Counted from the first letter of the stretch, positions 33,515 to 43,288 are shown. The stretch: 64,000 bases of DNA from Advenella sp. S44 (GCF_002810445.1 NZ_NEXS01000010.1:186001-250000), one strand, 5' to 3'. Made by a program: numbers and translations. Notes: a model not told the origin generated them from the sequence alone.

Positions 33515-34660
33515 CTATTCCTTTTTATCCCGATGCTGTATGTCGTTGAAAACCGCTAGCCACAAAGACAGCACGCGCCGCATGGAAAAACGGTCGCGCA
33601 CATCTACCGCCCGGCTGGCCAGCGTTTTTCGGGCCTGCTTGTCCTGCATCAGGCCGGACAGGGCCGCGGCCAGCGCCTGCGGATCTTCTACCGGCGTAAC
33701 CAGCAGCCCGTCGATATCCGGCCGGATAATTTCGCGCGGACCAGTTTCGCAATCGAAGGCCACGCTGGGCATGCCACAGGCCATCGCCTCCAGCAGACTA
33801 TTGGACAGTCCCTCCACGCGCGAACTTAGCACATAGATATCGCAGGCCTGATACCACTGTTGCATATTGCCAACCCGACCCGGCATACTGATGCGCCCGG
33901 CCAGGCCAGCGACATTGATCTGCCCCTGCAGCCGCTCGCGTTCAGGCCCTTCGCCCAGAATAATCAGGTCCCAATCGGGGAAAACATCCGCCAGATCACG
34001 GAATGATTCGATCAGTATATCGAACCCCTTGTCAGTATGCAGGCGCCCGACCGCCAGCAGGCGGGACCGCCCGCTGCGCGCAGGCGGCGTCACTTGCGGC
34101 TGTCCATTGGACAGGGGCCAGTGAACCGCGTTGGGAATCACCGCCAGATCCGAACCGGGCACATGATTGACAATCCAGCTGGCGGTATCGCGCGTCAGCG
34201 CCACTACCTTTGCGGCATGCGGATAGGCGCGCCGACGCAATTTCAGCCAGAATGACGACAGATTTTGGGAAGGTGGATGGGTATGCTCGGTCGCAATCAC
34301 CCGGCAACGCAAACCTGCCGACGCCAGGATCGACAGAATCGACGCGGTGGTCATCATGCCCAGCACAATGTCCGGACGATAGCGCTGCATCGTTTTTCGC
34401 AGCACATACAACCGCCGCAGATTGGCCATCACGCCGCGCAGGCCCGCAGTATTGAGCGCCACCCGCTCAATATGCCGATTCAGCTCATAAACATCGCCAC
34501 GGGCATCGGTCTGGGTAACCACCATCACATCATGCCCGTGAATATGCCACTGATTGGCCAGATCGACCGCTACCCGTTCGGCGCCACCGGCGTGCAGCGA
34601 ATGGATAAAAATCATGATTCGCAGGGGGGCAGGCGCTGCGGTCGTGGAAGTCAAAGACAT
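33515..34660 (-). CDS. Glycosyltransferase family 4
   Basis: 381 residues. FIHSLHAGGAERVAVDLANQ (GGAE loop), AVGRLHTDKGFDILIESFRD and SSRVEGLSNSLLEAMACGMP mark a GT-B retaining transferase, related to GalNAc-transferases of the PglJ/PglH type and to the preceding genes. It lies 8 nt downstream of the flippase gene and 9 nt upstream of asnB, so it is within one tightly packed operon. Specificity unknown. Confidence 0.87.
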   Translation of the reverse strand: MSLTSTTAAPAPLRIMIFIHSLHAGGAERVAVDLANQWHIHGHDVMVVTQTDARGDVYELNRHIERVALNTAGLRGVMANLRRLYVLRKTMQRYRPDIVLGMMTTASILSILASAGLRCRVIATEHTHPPSQNLSSFWLKLRRRAYPHAAKVVALTRDTASWIVNHVPGSDLAVIPNAVHWPLSNGQPQVTPPARSGRSRLLAVGRLHTDKGFDILIESFRDLADVFPDWDLIILGEGPERERLQGQINVAGLAGRISMPGRVGNMQQWYQACDIYVLSSRVEGLSNSLLEAMACGMPSVAFDCETGPREIIRPDIDGLLVTPVEDPQALAAALSGLMQDKQARKTLASRAVDVRDRFSMRRVLSLWLAVFNDIQHRDKKE

Positions 34661-34668
34661 ATCATCAA

Positions 34669-36033
34669 TTAATCGGTTTTTCGAGAAGAAGTTTGTTTGG
34701 ACACATCATGCGTCAGCGTCACATAGACATAACATATATAAGACAGAACGTACATGCAACTGGTCGCCAGCATAATCCCTTCGGCGCCCATCAGCGGCGC
34801 CAGGATCTGGTTGAGCACCGCCTTGAGCGCAAAGTTCGCCACTGCAATTGCAGCCATCAACTTGTAGCGGTTCTGGCTGGCCATCAGTTGCACCAGGATC
34901 AGCACGCCGAAGTAGAATGGCAGTTGCAATATTCCCCAGCGCAGCACACTGGCCACGGCAACAGTATCGTCGGCCGTAAACGCGCCTTTTTCGAACAGGA
35001 TTTTTACAATCCAGGGCGCCAGCGCCCAGCACACGGCGACCGCAACAATTCCGCCGACCAGCATCAGCACAGACCATTTAAGCGCCATGGCGCGAGCTCG
35101 CACCACATCGCCCTGGCTTTGCACATCAGCCAGCACCGGCAACGCGGCGCGCCCGACGGAAGCGGCGCCCAGCCCGATAATCAATGACAGCAGACGAGCC
35201 GCATAACCCAGCGTGGCATTGGCGTTATCGCCAAGCTTGGCGGCAGCGATCTGGTCCAGCGGCCCCACAAAACTCATGGCAATCTGGCCGATCAGCATCA
35301 CGCCGGCCGCATTGAGCAGCAACGGCCACTGATGGGACCTGAACGTAAAACTGGGCACACCCCAGATACCATCATCGGCCTTGCGCGCCAGTACCGTCAG
35401 CCAAACAGCCTGGATCAGATATCCGACCAGCGTCCCCAGCAGCAAAGGCATCACACTGACATCGCCCGGCGTAAGCAGAACCCACGCCAAAATCATCAGC
35501 GCCGGTATGCTCTCGAGCAAGGTGTTGACATGTCGTTCGTGCGCGCGCAGCCGCGAGGTGCCCACACCGATCAGCAGTGTCAGCACAACCGCCGGCGCAA
35601 AAGCCCAGATCAACTCGGTGCTGTGCTGGCGGGTCGCCTCGCTCAGGTTACCGCCCGCATACTGAAGTATATAAGGCCATAGCAGCCAGGTGAGCACGCC
35701 GGTCACGATCCCGATGGCCAGCACCCAGCCCTGCAATTCACGAATAAACTGAACCCGTTCACTGCCCGGCGCATACCGCGTCTTGACCAGCACCGGTATG
35801 AGTACGATGGAGAAGGCCCCGACGATCGTTACCGGGAGCCAGTTTGCCATGGTCATGGTGAACTGATAAGCGTCCACCACTTCGCTCACGCCGTAGCGAT
35901 GCGCGACCGCCATTTCCTTGAGCGCACCGGCCATCTTGCCGATCAGCAGAAAAAACGCGACGCGCATCGCGCCCCGCGCGATACGCATATGATCAGGATG
36001 CAGTCCTTTAAACCGCCCGATTACCCGCTTCAA
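34669..36033 (-). CDS. MurJ/MviN-family lipid-linked oligosaccharide flippase
   Basis: 454 residues with about 13-14 hydrophobic segments. The N-terminal region GKMAGALKEMAVAHRYGVSE and VDAYQFTMTMANWLPVTIVG matches the MVF branch of the MOP exporter superfamily (MurJ-like), often used in glycan loci instead of a classical Wzx. It would move polyprenyl-PP-linked glycans across the inner membrane. Only 3 nt separate its start from the epimerase stop. It might be mistaken for the essential MurJ, but the locus argues for a glycan-specific paralogue. Confidence 0.85.
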   Translation of the reverse strand: MKRVIGRFKGLHPDHMRIARGAMRVAFFLLIGKMAGALKEMAVAHRYGVSEVVDAYQFTMTMANWLPVTIVGAFSIVLIPVLVKTRYAPGSERVQFIRELQGWVLAIGIVTGVLTWLLWPYILQYAGGNLSEATRQHSTELIWAFAPAVVLTLLIGVGTSRLRAHERHVNTLLESIPALMILAWVLLTPGDVSVMPLLLGTLVGYLIQAVWLTVLARKADDGIWGVPSFTFRSHQWPLLLNAAGVMLIGQIAMSFVGPLDQIAAAKLGDNANATLGYAARLLSLIIGLGAASVGRAALPVLADVQSQGDVVRARAMALKWSVLMLVGGIVAVAVCWALAPWIVKILFEKGAFTADDTVAVASVLRWGILQLPFYFGVLILVQLMASQNRYKLMAAIAVANFALKAVLNQILAPLMGAEGIMLATSCMYVLSYICYVYVTLTHDVSKQTSSRKTD

Positions 36034-36036
36034 GGA

Positions 36037-37062
36037 TTAACGCAAGAACTGGGTATACCATGGCATCGCCACTTCTATCCCTTCCAGGATATCGTGCGTA
36101 GGCTTGTACCCCAATTGCTCATGCGCCTTGGTAATATCGGCCTGCGAATGGCGAACATCGCCGCTACGAAAATCGCGATATACCGGTTTTTTATCGTATT
36201 TCACACCATTTTTGTCCAGCGTGCTGGCCAGATGGGAGAATAGTTCATTCAGGCTGGTGCGGGCGTTGACCGCAACGTTGAACACCTGACTGCCCTCTTG
36301 CGGCATATTGGCCGCGGCCAGCAGATTGGCCTGCACCGCGTTTTCAACGAAGCAGAAATCGCGGCTGGTTTCGCCATCGCCATTGATAAACACATCTTCC
36401 CCCTTGATCATGGACGCCGTCCATTTGGGGATCACGGCCGCGTAGGCGCCATCGGGATTCTGGCGTTTGCCAAACACATTGAAATAACGCAGGCCTACCG
36501 AACTGAAGCCATAGGCACGGGCAAACACGTTGGCGTACAGCTCGTTGACGTATTTGGTCACGGCATAGGGTGACAATGGATTACCGATCTTGTCTTCAAC
36601 CTTAGGCAGATCCGGATGGTCTCCGTAAGTGGAGCTGGAGGCGGCGTAAACAAACGATTTGATGCCTGCCTCACGCGCAGCAACCAACATATTCAGAAAG
36701 CCGCTGATATTGACCGCGTTTGTTGTAATCGGGTCATCCAGACTGCGAGGCACCGAACCCAGTGCCGCCTGGTGTAACACGTAATCGGCACCGGCGACGG
36801 CTTTTTTGCAGGTTTCCAGATCGCGGATATCGCCTTCGATGAAGTTAAAGTTGGCCCACTGCTGCTCGCTGACGGCTTTTTGCACCTCATCCAGATTATG
36901 CTGGAAACCCGTGGAAAAATTATCCAGGCCCACTACTTTCTGATTCAGCAGAAGCAGCGTCTCCAGCAGATTGGAGCCGATAAAACCGGCGCAGCCGGTC
37001 ACCAGCCAGGTGCGTGGTTCGGCCTGAATGGCGTTTTTAAGATTGTCGAATGCCTGAGTCAT
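36037..37062 (-). CDS. UDP-N-acetylglucosamine/UDP-GlcNAc-uronate C4-epimerase (WbpP/TviC type)
   Basis: 341 residues. Extended SDR: NAD motif [17 protein letters not shown] (about 22-38), catalytic YxxxK as [20 protein letters not shown], and [20 protein letters not shown], closely like WbpP and TviC. These enzymes interconvert the gluco and galacto forms of UDP-HexNAc or UDP-HexNAcA. I chose ATG 37062 since AGGTGA is 5-6 nt before it; a GTG 9 nt earlier lies in that signal. It follows the dehydrogenase gene by 92 nt. Together they should yield UDP-GalNAcA. Confidence 0.9.
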   Translation of the reverse strand: MTQAFDNLKNAIQAEPRTWLVTGCAGFIGSNLLETLLLLNQKVVGLDNFSTGFQHNLDEVQKAVSEQQWANFNFIEGDIRDLETCKKAVAGADYVLHQAALGSVPRSLDDPITTNAVNISGFLNMLVAAREAGIKSFVYAASSSTYGDHPDLPKVEDKIGNPLSPYAVTKYVNELYANVFARAYGFSSVGLRYFNVFGKRQNPDGAYAAVIPKWTASMIKGEDVFINGDGETSRDFCFVENAVQANLLAAANMPQEGSQVFNVAVNARTSLNELFSHLASTLDKNGVKYDKKPVYRDFRSGDVRHSQADITKAHEQLGYKPTHDILEGIEVAMPWYTQFLR

Positions 37063-37154
37063 AATGTTCACCTGCTATTGGTTGATCCTACCAAATTGCA
37101 GCCGCCAGCCAATACCGATAGCCAGCGCCTGTTCGTACTTGCTTGCCTGCGTGA

Positions 37155-38429
37155 TTACAGGCGAATATCGACCTGGTCGGCGTTCAGTACGTATTTGAGA
37201 TCATAAAGTACATGCTGAGCCTTGCCCAGCGCCCGGATGCCGTCGGCTCCCATGCTGACAAACTGGTGATGCGACACGGCCAGGATTATGGCGTCGTAGG
37301 CGCCCTTTTCCGGCATTTTCACTGGCGTAATACCATATTCGTGTTCGGCTTCTGCAGAGTCAACCCATGGGTCATAAACATCGACATCCATACTATATTC
37401 GCCCAGCTCCTTGAGAATATCCACGATACGGGTATTGCGCAAGTCGGGACAATTTTCCTTGAAAGCCAGGCCCATGACGAGCACCTTGGCGCCCTGTACC
37501 TGGATCTGTCGCTTGGTCATGGCTTTGACCAGTTGCGATACCACATACGATCCCATGGAATCGTTCAGGCGACGGCCGGCCAGGATAATCTCCGGATGGT
37601 AGCCGATGGCCTGTGCCTTGTGCGTCAGATAGTAAGGGTCTACGCCGATGCAGTGCCCGCCCACCAGTCCGGGACGAAACGGCAGGAAATTCCATTTGGT
37701 GCCCGCCGCTTCAAGTACGGCCTCGGTGTCGATCCCCATTTTGTTGAAAATCAGGGCAAGTTCATTGATCAGCGCAATATTCACGTCGCGCTGGGTGTTT
37801 TCGATCACCTTGGCAGCCTCGGCCACGCGGATGCTGGATGCCTTATGCGTGCCGGCCGTGATGATTTCGCTGTACAGGTCGTTGACCAGATCGGCAATTT
37901 CCGGGGTCGATCCGGAAGTGACCTTCATGATGGTGGAGACGCGATGGTTCTTGTCGCCCGGATTGATGCGCTCGGGACTGTAGCCGGCAAAAAAGTCTTC
38001 GTTAAATTTCAGTCCGGAACATTTTTCCAGCACGGGCACGCAATCTTCTTCTGTTGCGCCCGGATAGACTGTGGATTCATAAACAACAATATCGCCTTTT
38101 TTCAGCACCTTGCCAATGGTCTCGGATGCCTTGATCAGCGGCGTCAGGTCTGGCTGCTTGTAATCGTCAATGGGTGTTGGCACCGTCACGATGTACACGT
38201 TGCATTTGGCCAGTTCGGCCGGATCGGCGCTATAACTGAGTTTGCCTGCTTCGGCCAGCTCTTCGGAAGACACTTCCAGAGTATGATCTACACCGCCTTG
38301 CAATTGCTCGATCCGCTTCTGATTGATATCGAAACCCAGCACGTTGCGCTTTTTGCCAAATTCCACGGCCAAAGGCAGCCCGACATATCCAAGTCCGACA
38401 ATCGCTAATTTTATATCGCCAAGTTGCAC
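37155..38429 (-). CDS. UDP-N-acetyl-hexosamine 6-dehydrogenase (WbpO/TviB type), GTG start
   Basis: 424 residues. UDP-glucose/GDP-mannose dehydrogenase family: NAD motif [20 protein letters not shown] at the N-terminus, [34 protein letters not shown], and the catalytic Cys in [20 protein letters not shown]. The nearest named relatives are TviB and WbpO, which oxidise UDP-GlcNAc or UDP-GalNAc to the uronate. A GTG at 38429 with GGAG 6-7 nt upstream is the best start; a TTG 24 nt earlier lacks a signal. Confidence 0.92.
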   Translation of the reverse strand: MQLGDIKLAIVGLGYVGLPLAVEFGKKRNVLGFDINQKRIEQLQGGVDHTLEVSSEELAEAGKLSYSADPAELAKCNVYIVTVPTPIDDYKQPDLTPLIKASETIGKVLKKGDIVVYESTVYPGATEEDCVPVLEKCSGLKFNEDFFAGYSPERINPGDKNHRVSTIMKVTSGSTPEIADLVNDLYSEIITAGTHKASSIRVAEAAKVIENTQRDVNIALINELALIFNKMGIDTEAVLEAAGTKWNFLPFRPGLVGGHCIGVDPYYLTHKAQAIGYHPEIILAGRRLNDSMGSYVVSQLVKAMTKRQIQVQGAKVLVMGLAFKENCPDLRNTRIVDILKELGEYSMDVDVYDPWVDSAEAEHEYGITPVKMPEKGAYDAIILAVSHHQFVSMGADGIRALGKAQHVLYDLKYVLNADQVDIRL

Positions 38430-38569
38430 GTAGTTCTCCAGAAGACTAATCAAATAGATGTGATGGAACGTATTTCAAGCGTCGATTTTAACAACTTCCG
38501 GATAACCACGGACAAAGATGCCACGAGCAGGTATTACCGGAATGAAACAAAGCAGATGGCTTTGCGCGT

Positions 38570-39706
38570 TCAGCGACGGCGCGATACCGACGGCAGCAGT
38601 AGCCAGCGCGGGCAGCGCCAGGCCACCAGCCGGGAATAGAGCCAGATATATACAGATGCAAATACCAGCATACTGATACACAAGGCTATCGGATTATTCC
38701 AGTAATAGGTCGCGGGAATCAGCCCGATCAGCGTCAGGACCCATAAATAGGGCGACGTCAGGGCATTGCACATGACCGGCACCATGCCCCGGCCCTTGCG
38801 GTTGAAGGTGACGCGCACCAGACGGCGAAAAATGAGCTGGTGCAGGTGCAGCGCATCTGGCTGATCCACCGGCACGCCGCGCTTGAATCGGCGGCGCCAG
38901 ATCGAAAACAGCGTCTCGAATACGGGATAGAACAGGACCGCCAGCGCATAGAATGGCGATACTGACGGATTGCGCACCACCAGCAGCACCGCCAGTTCGG
39001 CCAGCATAAAGCCGATAAAATAGGCGCCGCCATCGCCCAGGAACACCCGTCCGTAAGGGAAATTCCACACAAAAAAGCCGATGATGGATGACGCCATGGC
39101 CAGTGCGATCGCAAAAATGGCCAGATCATCCACCTGATAGGCCACCAGGGCAATCGAGGTTGCCATCAGCATGGCCACCATGCCGGCCAGCCCGTTCATG
39201 CCGTCAACAATATTGAGCGCATGGGTGCAGCCGCCCACGGCAACGACGGTAAAGATCAGGGAAATCGGCCAAAAGCCCAGGATATAATTGAATACGTCAA
39301 TACTGACGCGACTGACCCCGCCAAAAAACCACCAGGCGATGGCCGCGGACAGGAAGGCGGCCAGCAGGCGTTTGCCCGCGCCAATATCCTTGGTAATATC
39401 TTCCAGTATACCGGCCACGAACACCGGCATGGAGGCCACGAATAAGGCAGGCCAGAGCCAGTTCAGTGTCATGTTGTCGGGCCGGCCCAATACCAGCAGC
39501 CCGGCCAGCGTGCCGGCAAACACCGCCAGTCCGCCAATGCGTGGCGTGGATTTTTTATGGGATGCCTGCGGTTTGTTCAGATCATAGTCGCCGGTATAGC
39601 GGCCGTGCCATCTTTCGGAAAAAACAATAAGCCCGCCGACCATAAAGGCGACAATGCTGATATAGAGATATTGCCAAGGAAATGTCAAAGTCGGTCCAGA
39701 ATACAA
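38570..39706 (-). CDS. MraY/WecA-family undecaprenyl-phosphate N-acetylhexosaminyl-1-phosphate transferase
   Basis: About 378 residues, roughly 11 membrane spans. Family signatures: KKSTPRIGGLAVFAG, the aspartate-rich loop ALNIVDGMNGLAGMVAMLMA, and FPYGRVFLGDGGAYFIG. These enzymes start glycan synthesis on undecaprenyl phosphate using UDP-HexNAc. It is the first gene of the minus-strand locus and probably initiates the glycan. The start is uncertain: the open frame begins with TTG at 39706, another TTG lies at 39688, and no ATG precedes the first membrane segment. A TATAGT hexamer lies just upstream. A further 140 nt separate it from the dehydrogenase gene. Confidence 0.87.
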   Translation of the reverse strand: MYSGPTLTFPWQYLYISIVAFMVGGLIVFSERWHGRYTGDYDLNKPQASHKKSTPRIGGLAVFAGTLAGLLVLGRPDNMTLNWLWPALFVASMPVFVAGILEDITKDIGAGKRLLAAFLSAAIAWWFFGGVSRVSIDVFNYILGFWPISLIFTVVAVGGCTHALNIVDGMNGLAGMVAMLMATSIALVAYQVDDLAIFAIALAMASSIIGFFVWNFPYGRVFLGDGGAYFIGFMLAELAVLLVVRNPSVSPFYALAVLFYPVFETLFSIWRRRFKRGVPVDQPDALHLHQLIFRRLVRVTFNRKGRGMVPVMCNALTSPYLWVLTLIGLIPATYYWNNPIALCISMLVFASVYIWLYSRLVAWRCPRWLLLPSVSRRR

Positions 39707-39983
39707 AATTACTTAACAAGCGACTATAGTAACGCGGAGCGACCGGGCGCTATCCGGTTTGAAACAAACAGCATAACAATTTCATGTTCTGCAATTTTAA
39801 TAATTAATCTGCATTAAAACCGTTGCACCTCACATTATGACAAATTTAGGGCTGCCCTGGCCGGCAATATCGCCCTTGCGCCCCATGTTCTTGGCCCTCG
39901 GCCAGACGGCGACTTGAGCGTTAAGCGGAATGGCGGCTTGAACATCGAATGGCGACTCGAACAGCAATTACCTGGCGAGCGGA

Positions 39984-40018
39984 TAAAAAAAAGCCCAAGA
40001 CCTTGCGATCTTGGGCTA
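39984..40018 (-). terminator. Strong minus-strand intrinsic terminator
   Basis: Stem AGCCCAAGA (39992-40000) with TCTTGGGCT (40009-40017), loop CCTTGCGA, followed on the minus strand by eight Ts. No annotated minus-strand gene ends nearby; coq7 stops 635 bp away, which is why an independent transcript is suspected. Confidence 0.85.
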
Positions 40019-40227
40019 AATCCACCAAAGGAGGAGGGTGGAGGAGACAACCTTGGCAAGACAAATGGAAAGAAACTCAAGCAGTTTGCGGCTAGTGTGT
40101 AGAAAAACACCTGCTGCTGACAGTGCAAGGTGGTATCTGCTACGCCATTTATTCTTGCTCGTGGCGAGCGGCAGAACCGCTATGACTGCTTACTGCGAAT
40201 TTCCGAAAGACCATTTCGTCATCCGTT
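39984..40227 (-). ncRNA. Candidate intergenic small RNA with anti-Shine-Dalgarno loop
   Basis: A promoter at 40262-40234 would start a minus-strand transcript near 40227. Two intrinsic-terminator-like hairpins follow: CACCT/AGGTG with five Ts (40132-40103), giving about 125 nt, and the strong one at 40018-39984, giving about 244 nt. Between them a hairpin (CCAAGG with CCTTTGG, 40056-40025) exposes a loop containing CUCCUCCACCCUCCU, complementary to Shine-Dalgarno sequences. No open frame with start signals fits the minus strand. I recognise no known family (not 6S, tmRNA, RNase P or SRP RNA). The whole assignment is inference from sequence signals. Confidence 0.45.
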
Positions 40228-40233
40228 AGACAG

Positions 40234-40262
40234 ATAGTACTGCTTTTTTTTGTGCAACGCAA
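40234..40262 (-). promoter_or_regulatory. Minus-strand sigma-70-type promoter of the candidate sRNA
   Basis: Read on the minus strand: TTGCGT (-35, 40262-40257), spacer of exactly 17 nt, TACTAT (-10, 40239-40234). Both hexamers match consensus in 4 of 6 positions. The A-rich spacer (eight As) may add curvature. Confidence 0.5.
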
Positions 40263-40652
40263 GAAAATATTCAATCATCTGTTTGAAATGAGGCCTTATT
40301 TACTTCAATCTGTTTCAAAAACGACACACTAGCCCCTAATGTCCATAGGTATTTACTCTGGTGTCCGGGTATGTCTCTAGATTTGACGAGCCTTTCAGCC
40401 CTGAAAAACGGGGTTAGCTCAAATATTGTTGTCTGGGAGCCACATTTATTAAAATGACCGGTGCACAATCCGGTAAGAGAGCCCGGCTACATCAGTGTCG
40501 GGGAGCCGCACAAAAGGGGGACGCGAAGACCCCAGCAGCACCGACGAGCCGCATTTGCCACGCTCTGACCCCCATGCTGCCCTGCGTTGCAGTGCAATGC
40601 CGGACCGGGTTTCAGAGCGCGTTGGCCGCGTTGGGCGTATTGGACATGACGA

Positions 40653-41330
40653 CTAGACGCGATAGGCCAGCGTTGTCATGACTTTGGACATGGCCTTCAT
40701 AATGCCACGCACCGGCAGGGGCAGCGGCGTGCCACCATGATGCTCGGCGGTTTCCCGATGATGGATTTCGTCTGTTTTCATTTGCTGCACAATGATGCGC
40801 GAACGACTATCCTGTGCTGGCAGATCTGTCAGGTGACGCTCAAGGTGCGCTTCCACCTGGCGTTCGGTCTCGGCCATGAAGCCCAGATTGCGTTCACGCC
40901 CGGCAGCGCTGGCCAGCACGCCCAGCCCGAAGGAACCGGCATACCAAAGCGGATTGAGCAAACTGGTGCGGCTATTAAGTTCCAGAATCCGGTCTCGGCA
41001 CCAGGAAAGATGGTCCACTTCTTCCTGCGCTGCCGTCTCGAACACCTTGCGCACCCCTTCTTCGCGACACATCAGCGCCTGTCCACGGTAGAGCGCCTGG
41101 GCGCACACCTCTCCGACGTGATTGACGCGCATCAGGCCGGCAGCATGCCTGGCTTCGGCCTGGCTCAACTGCGGCGCCCCGCTAACCATTTGCGATCCGG
41201 CCGGATTGGGGCGCGAGGCACGCGAGGTGCCCGACAGCACTTCTAGCGCGGTGCCGAGCTCGGCAAACATGCGGTCGGCCAGCGAATAACGACGGTCAAA
41301 TTCACGTACAACAATAGCTTTTTCAGTCAT
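40653..41330 (-). CDS. coq7: 2-polyprenyl-3-methyl-6-methoxy-1,4-benzoquinone monooxygenase (Coq7)
   Basis: 225 residues. Di-iron hydroxylase of ubiquinone synthesis. Ferritin-like carboxylate/His ligands appear in MRVNHVGEVCAQALYRGQAL, TAAQEEVDHLSWC, FMAETERQVEAHLERHL and KTDEIHHRETAEHHGG. The start MTEKAIVVREF (41330) was preferred: a longer frame upstream adds 46 residues lacking conservation and crosses the promoter region shared with the divergent osmC gene. It is a single gene. Confidence 0.93.
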   Translation of the reverse strand: MTEKAIVVREFDRRYSLADRMFAELGTALEVLSGTSRASRPNPAGSQMVSGAPQLSQAEARHAAGLMRVNHVGEVCAQALYRGQALMCREEGVRKVFETAAQEEVDHLSWCRDRILELNSRTSLLNPLWYAGSFGLGVLASAAGRERNLGFMAETERQVEAHLERHLTDLPAQDSRSRIIVQQMKTDEIHHRETAEHHGGTPLPLPVRGIMKAMSKVMTTLAYRV

Positions 41331-41470
41331 AAGTCTGCCTGCGTTGGAAAGGACAGGAAAAAGGTGGCTGATATCTGCCGGGGTGCATTTGTTACTCCGG
41401 TCGAGTCTGCCCAAGAGTCTATTGTAGCAATGGGTTATGATTTGATTTTGATTTAATGCAGGAAACAATC

Positions 41471-41893
41471 ATGGAATGCAATATCGAGTGGAATGGGCCC
41501 GACGGTATGCTGTTCGTTGCCACAACCGGCAGCGGACACACTGTTGCCATGGACGGTGCGCCCGAGGGCGGCGGCAATAACCTGGCGCCGCGTCCCATGG
41601 AAATGATGCTGGTCAGCGCAGGCGGCTGCTCGGCCTACGACGTGGTCCTGATCCTGAAACGCGGCCGGCATCAGGTCACGCGCTGCCAGGTAACGGTACA
41701 AGGCGAGCGCGCCGAGACCGAGCCCAAAATTTTCACCAACATTCACTTCGTTTTTACCGTGACCGGCAAGAATCTGCCGGAAAAAGCAGTGGAACGCGCA
41801 GTCAGCCTGTCTCACGACAAATATTGCTCAGCCGTTGCCATGCTGGAAAAAGCGGCAACCATTACCCACTCCTACGTGATCGCCGAGGCATAA
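41471..41893 (+). CDS. OsmC family protein (YhfA-like)
   Basis: 140 residues. OsmC/Ohr fold with the two reactive cysteines in [13 protein letters not shown] and [11 protein letters not shown], preceded by [12 protein letters not shown]. Members of the YhfA branch are of uncertain function; others reduce organic peroxides. ATG 41471 is preceded by AGGAAA; the ATG 15 nt earlier overlaps that signal. The stop lies 2 nt before the thyA start, so the two genes are coupled. Confidence 0.88.
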   Translation: MECNIEWNGPDGMLFVATTGSGHTVAMDGAPEGGGNNLAPRPMEMMLVSAGGCSAYDVVLILKRGRHQVTRCQVTVQGERAETEPKIFTNIHFVFTVTGKNLPEKAVERAVSLSHDKYCSAVAMLEKAATITHSYVIAEA

Positions 41894-41895
41894 AG

Positions 41896-42693
41896 ATGAA
41901 CCAGCAGTATGAAGACTTCATGCGCCATGTGTTGGAACATGGCGTGGCCAAGACAGACCGCACCGGAACCGGCACCCGTTCGGTATTCGGCCATCAGATG
42001 CGGTTTAACCTGGCCGAGGGCTTTCCTCTGATCACCACCAAAAAACTGCATACCAAAAGCATTTTCATTGAGCTGCTCTGGTTCCTGCGCGGCGACTCGA
42101 ACGTGCGCTGGCTGCAGGAACGCGGCGTGACCATCTGGGATGAATGGGCTGATGCCGACGGTAATTTGGGGCCGGTCTATGGGGTCCAGTGGCGCTCCTG
42201 GCCCAAACCCGATGGCGGTCATATCGACCAGGTCACACAAGTGCTTGAACAGATTAAGACCAACCCAGACTCGCGCCGGCTGATCGTATCGGCCTGGAAC
42301 GTTGCCGATATCGGGCAAATGAAACTGCCTCCGTGTCATGCCTTCTTTCAGTTCTACGTGGCCGACGGCAAACTGTCGTGCCAGCTGTATCAGCGCAGCG
42401 CCGACATCTTCCTGGGCGTGCCGTTCAATATCGCCAGCTATGCCCTGCTTACCCATATGGTGGCACAGCAATGCAACCTGGAACCGGGTGACTTTATCTG
42501 GACAGGCGGCGACTGCCATCTGTACAGCAATCACCTGGAACAGGCACAATTGCAATTATCACGCACGCCATATCCGTTTCCTCGTCTGGTTATTCGTCGT
42601 AAACCCGATTCTATTTTCGATTATGAATATGAAGACTTTGAAATTGCCGATTACCAGTTCCACCCGCATATCAAGGCACCGGTAGCGGTCTGA
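41896..42693 (+). CDS. thyA: Thymidylate synthase
   Basis: 265 residues. Converts dUMP to dTMP using methylene-THF. [20 protein letters not shown] near the N-terminus, catalytic Cys147 in [33 protein letters not shown] and [12 protein letters not shown] are all present. The ATG at 41896 follows the osmC stop directly and uses GAGG inside the osmC end. Next is folA, giving the usual thyA-folA pairing that recycles DHF. Confidence 0.97.
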   Translation: MNQQYEDFMRHVLEHGVAKTDRTGTGTRSVFGHQMRFNLAEGFPLITTKKLHTKSIFIELLWFLRGDSNVRWLQERGVTIWDEWADADGNLGPVYGVQWRSWPKPDGGHIDQVTQVLEQIKTNPDSRRLIVSAWNVADIGQMKLPPCHAFFQFYVADGKLSCQLYQRSADIFLGVPFNIASYALLTHMVAQQCNLEPGDFIWTGGDCHLYSNHLEQAQLQLSRTPYPFPRLVIRRKPDSIFDYEYEDFEIADYQFHPHIKAPVAV

Positions 42694-42763
42694 GCCCGCT
42701 AGCGCAGAGCGAACTACTCGCTTGAGCGCCGCGCGCATTACAGCATTTCATACAGGAACCGAC

Positions 42764-43288
42764 ATGCCATCACTGATTATTCTTGTTGCCTACGCCATCG
42801 AAAACCGTGCCATCGGTGTAAACAACACCCTGCCCTGGCATCTGCCTGGCGATCTGAAACGCTTCAAAACCCTGACCATGGGAAAACCTATCATCATGGG
42901 TCGCAAAACCTGGGAGTCTATCGGACGCCCCCTGCCCGGCAGGCGCAATATCGTGATTACACGCAATCGTGACTTCAGTGCCGAGGGCGCCGATGTCGTC
43001 AATTCGCTGGACGCGGCCATCGGGCTGGCCCTGGAGCACAGCGAAACGGCGTTTGTGATTGGCGGCGAGCAAATTTACGCCCAGGCCATTGAAAAATCCC
43101 AGCAGGTTATGGCAACTGAAATACATCAGTTTGTCGATGGTGATGCCTTTTTCCCTGACCTGGATGAAAAGCTGTGGCGCGAAGTGTCTCGCGATGCCCA
43201 GCCTCAGGAAAACGGCATGAACTACGATTACGTTGTTTATGAACGCATTCCGAAAGACCTGCAAAAAAACAAGGTCAGCATCCCGTAA
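42764..43288 (+). CDS. folA: Dihydrofolate reductase
   Basis: 174 residues. Regenerates THF from the DHF made by ThyA. Motifs: IGVNNTLPWHLPGDLKRFKT (active-site acid and Met20-loop region), IIMGRKTWESIGRPLPGRRN, and FVIGGEQIYAQAI. ATG 42764 has AGGAA 5 nt upstream; an earlier in-frame start adds 14 unconserved residues. The 70-nt gap from thyA and the terminator after folA define an osmC-thyA-folA unit. Confidence 0.96.
   Translation: MPSLIILVAYAIENRAIGVNNTLPWHLPGDLKRFKTLTMGKPIIMGRKTWESIGRPLPGRRNIVITRNRDFSAEGADVVNSLDAAIGLALEHSETAFVIGGEQIYAQAIEKSQQVMATEIHQFVDGDAFFPDLDEKLWREVSRDAQPQENGMNYDYVVYERIPKDLQKNKVSIP

Larger units (their letters stand above)
39707..40652. other. 946-bp gene-free region between the glycan locus and coq7
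   Basis: No supported protein gene. From left to right: the AT-rich promoter area of the glycan locus (39707-39830); a strong minus-strand terminator hairpin (39984-40018); a purine-rich plus-strand stretch, C-rich on the minus strand (40025-40056); a second minus-strand hairpin with T-tract (40103-40132); a minus-strand sigma-70-type promoter (40234-40262); a TTTGAAA/TTTCAAA inverted repeat pair at about 40283-40320; then about 330 bp without recognisable features up to the coq7 stop. The candidate small RNA is listed separately. Confidence 0.6.

Noticed and set aside
34669-36033. Naming the flippase gene murJ
   Set aside because: The protein is MurJ-like, but its place inside a glycan operon suggests a locus-specific flippase; orthology cannot be shown without a tree.
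40038-40229. Plus-strand 63-codon frame preceded by a very purine-rich, Shine-Dalgarno-like stretch
   Set aside because: The start would be a non-ATG codon within the purine tract, the protein has no recognisable features, and the opposite strand offers a better explanation (promoter plus terminators of an sRNA).
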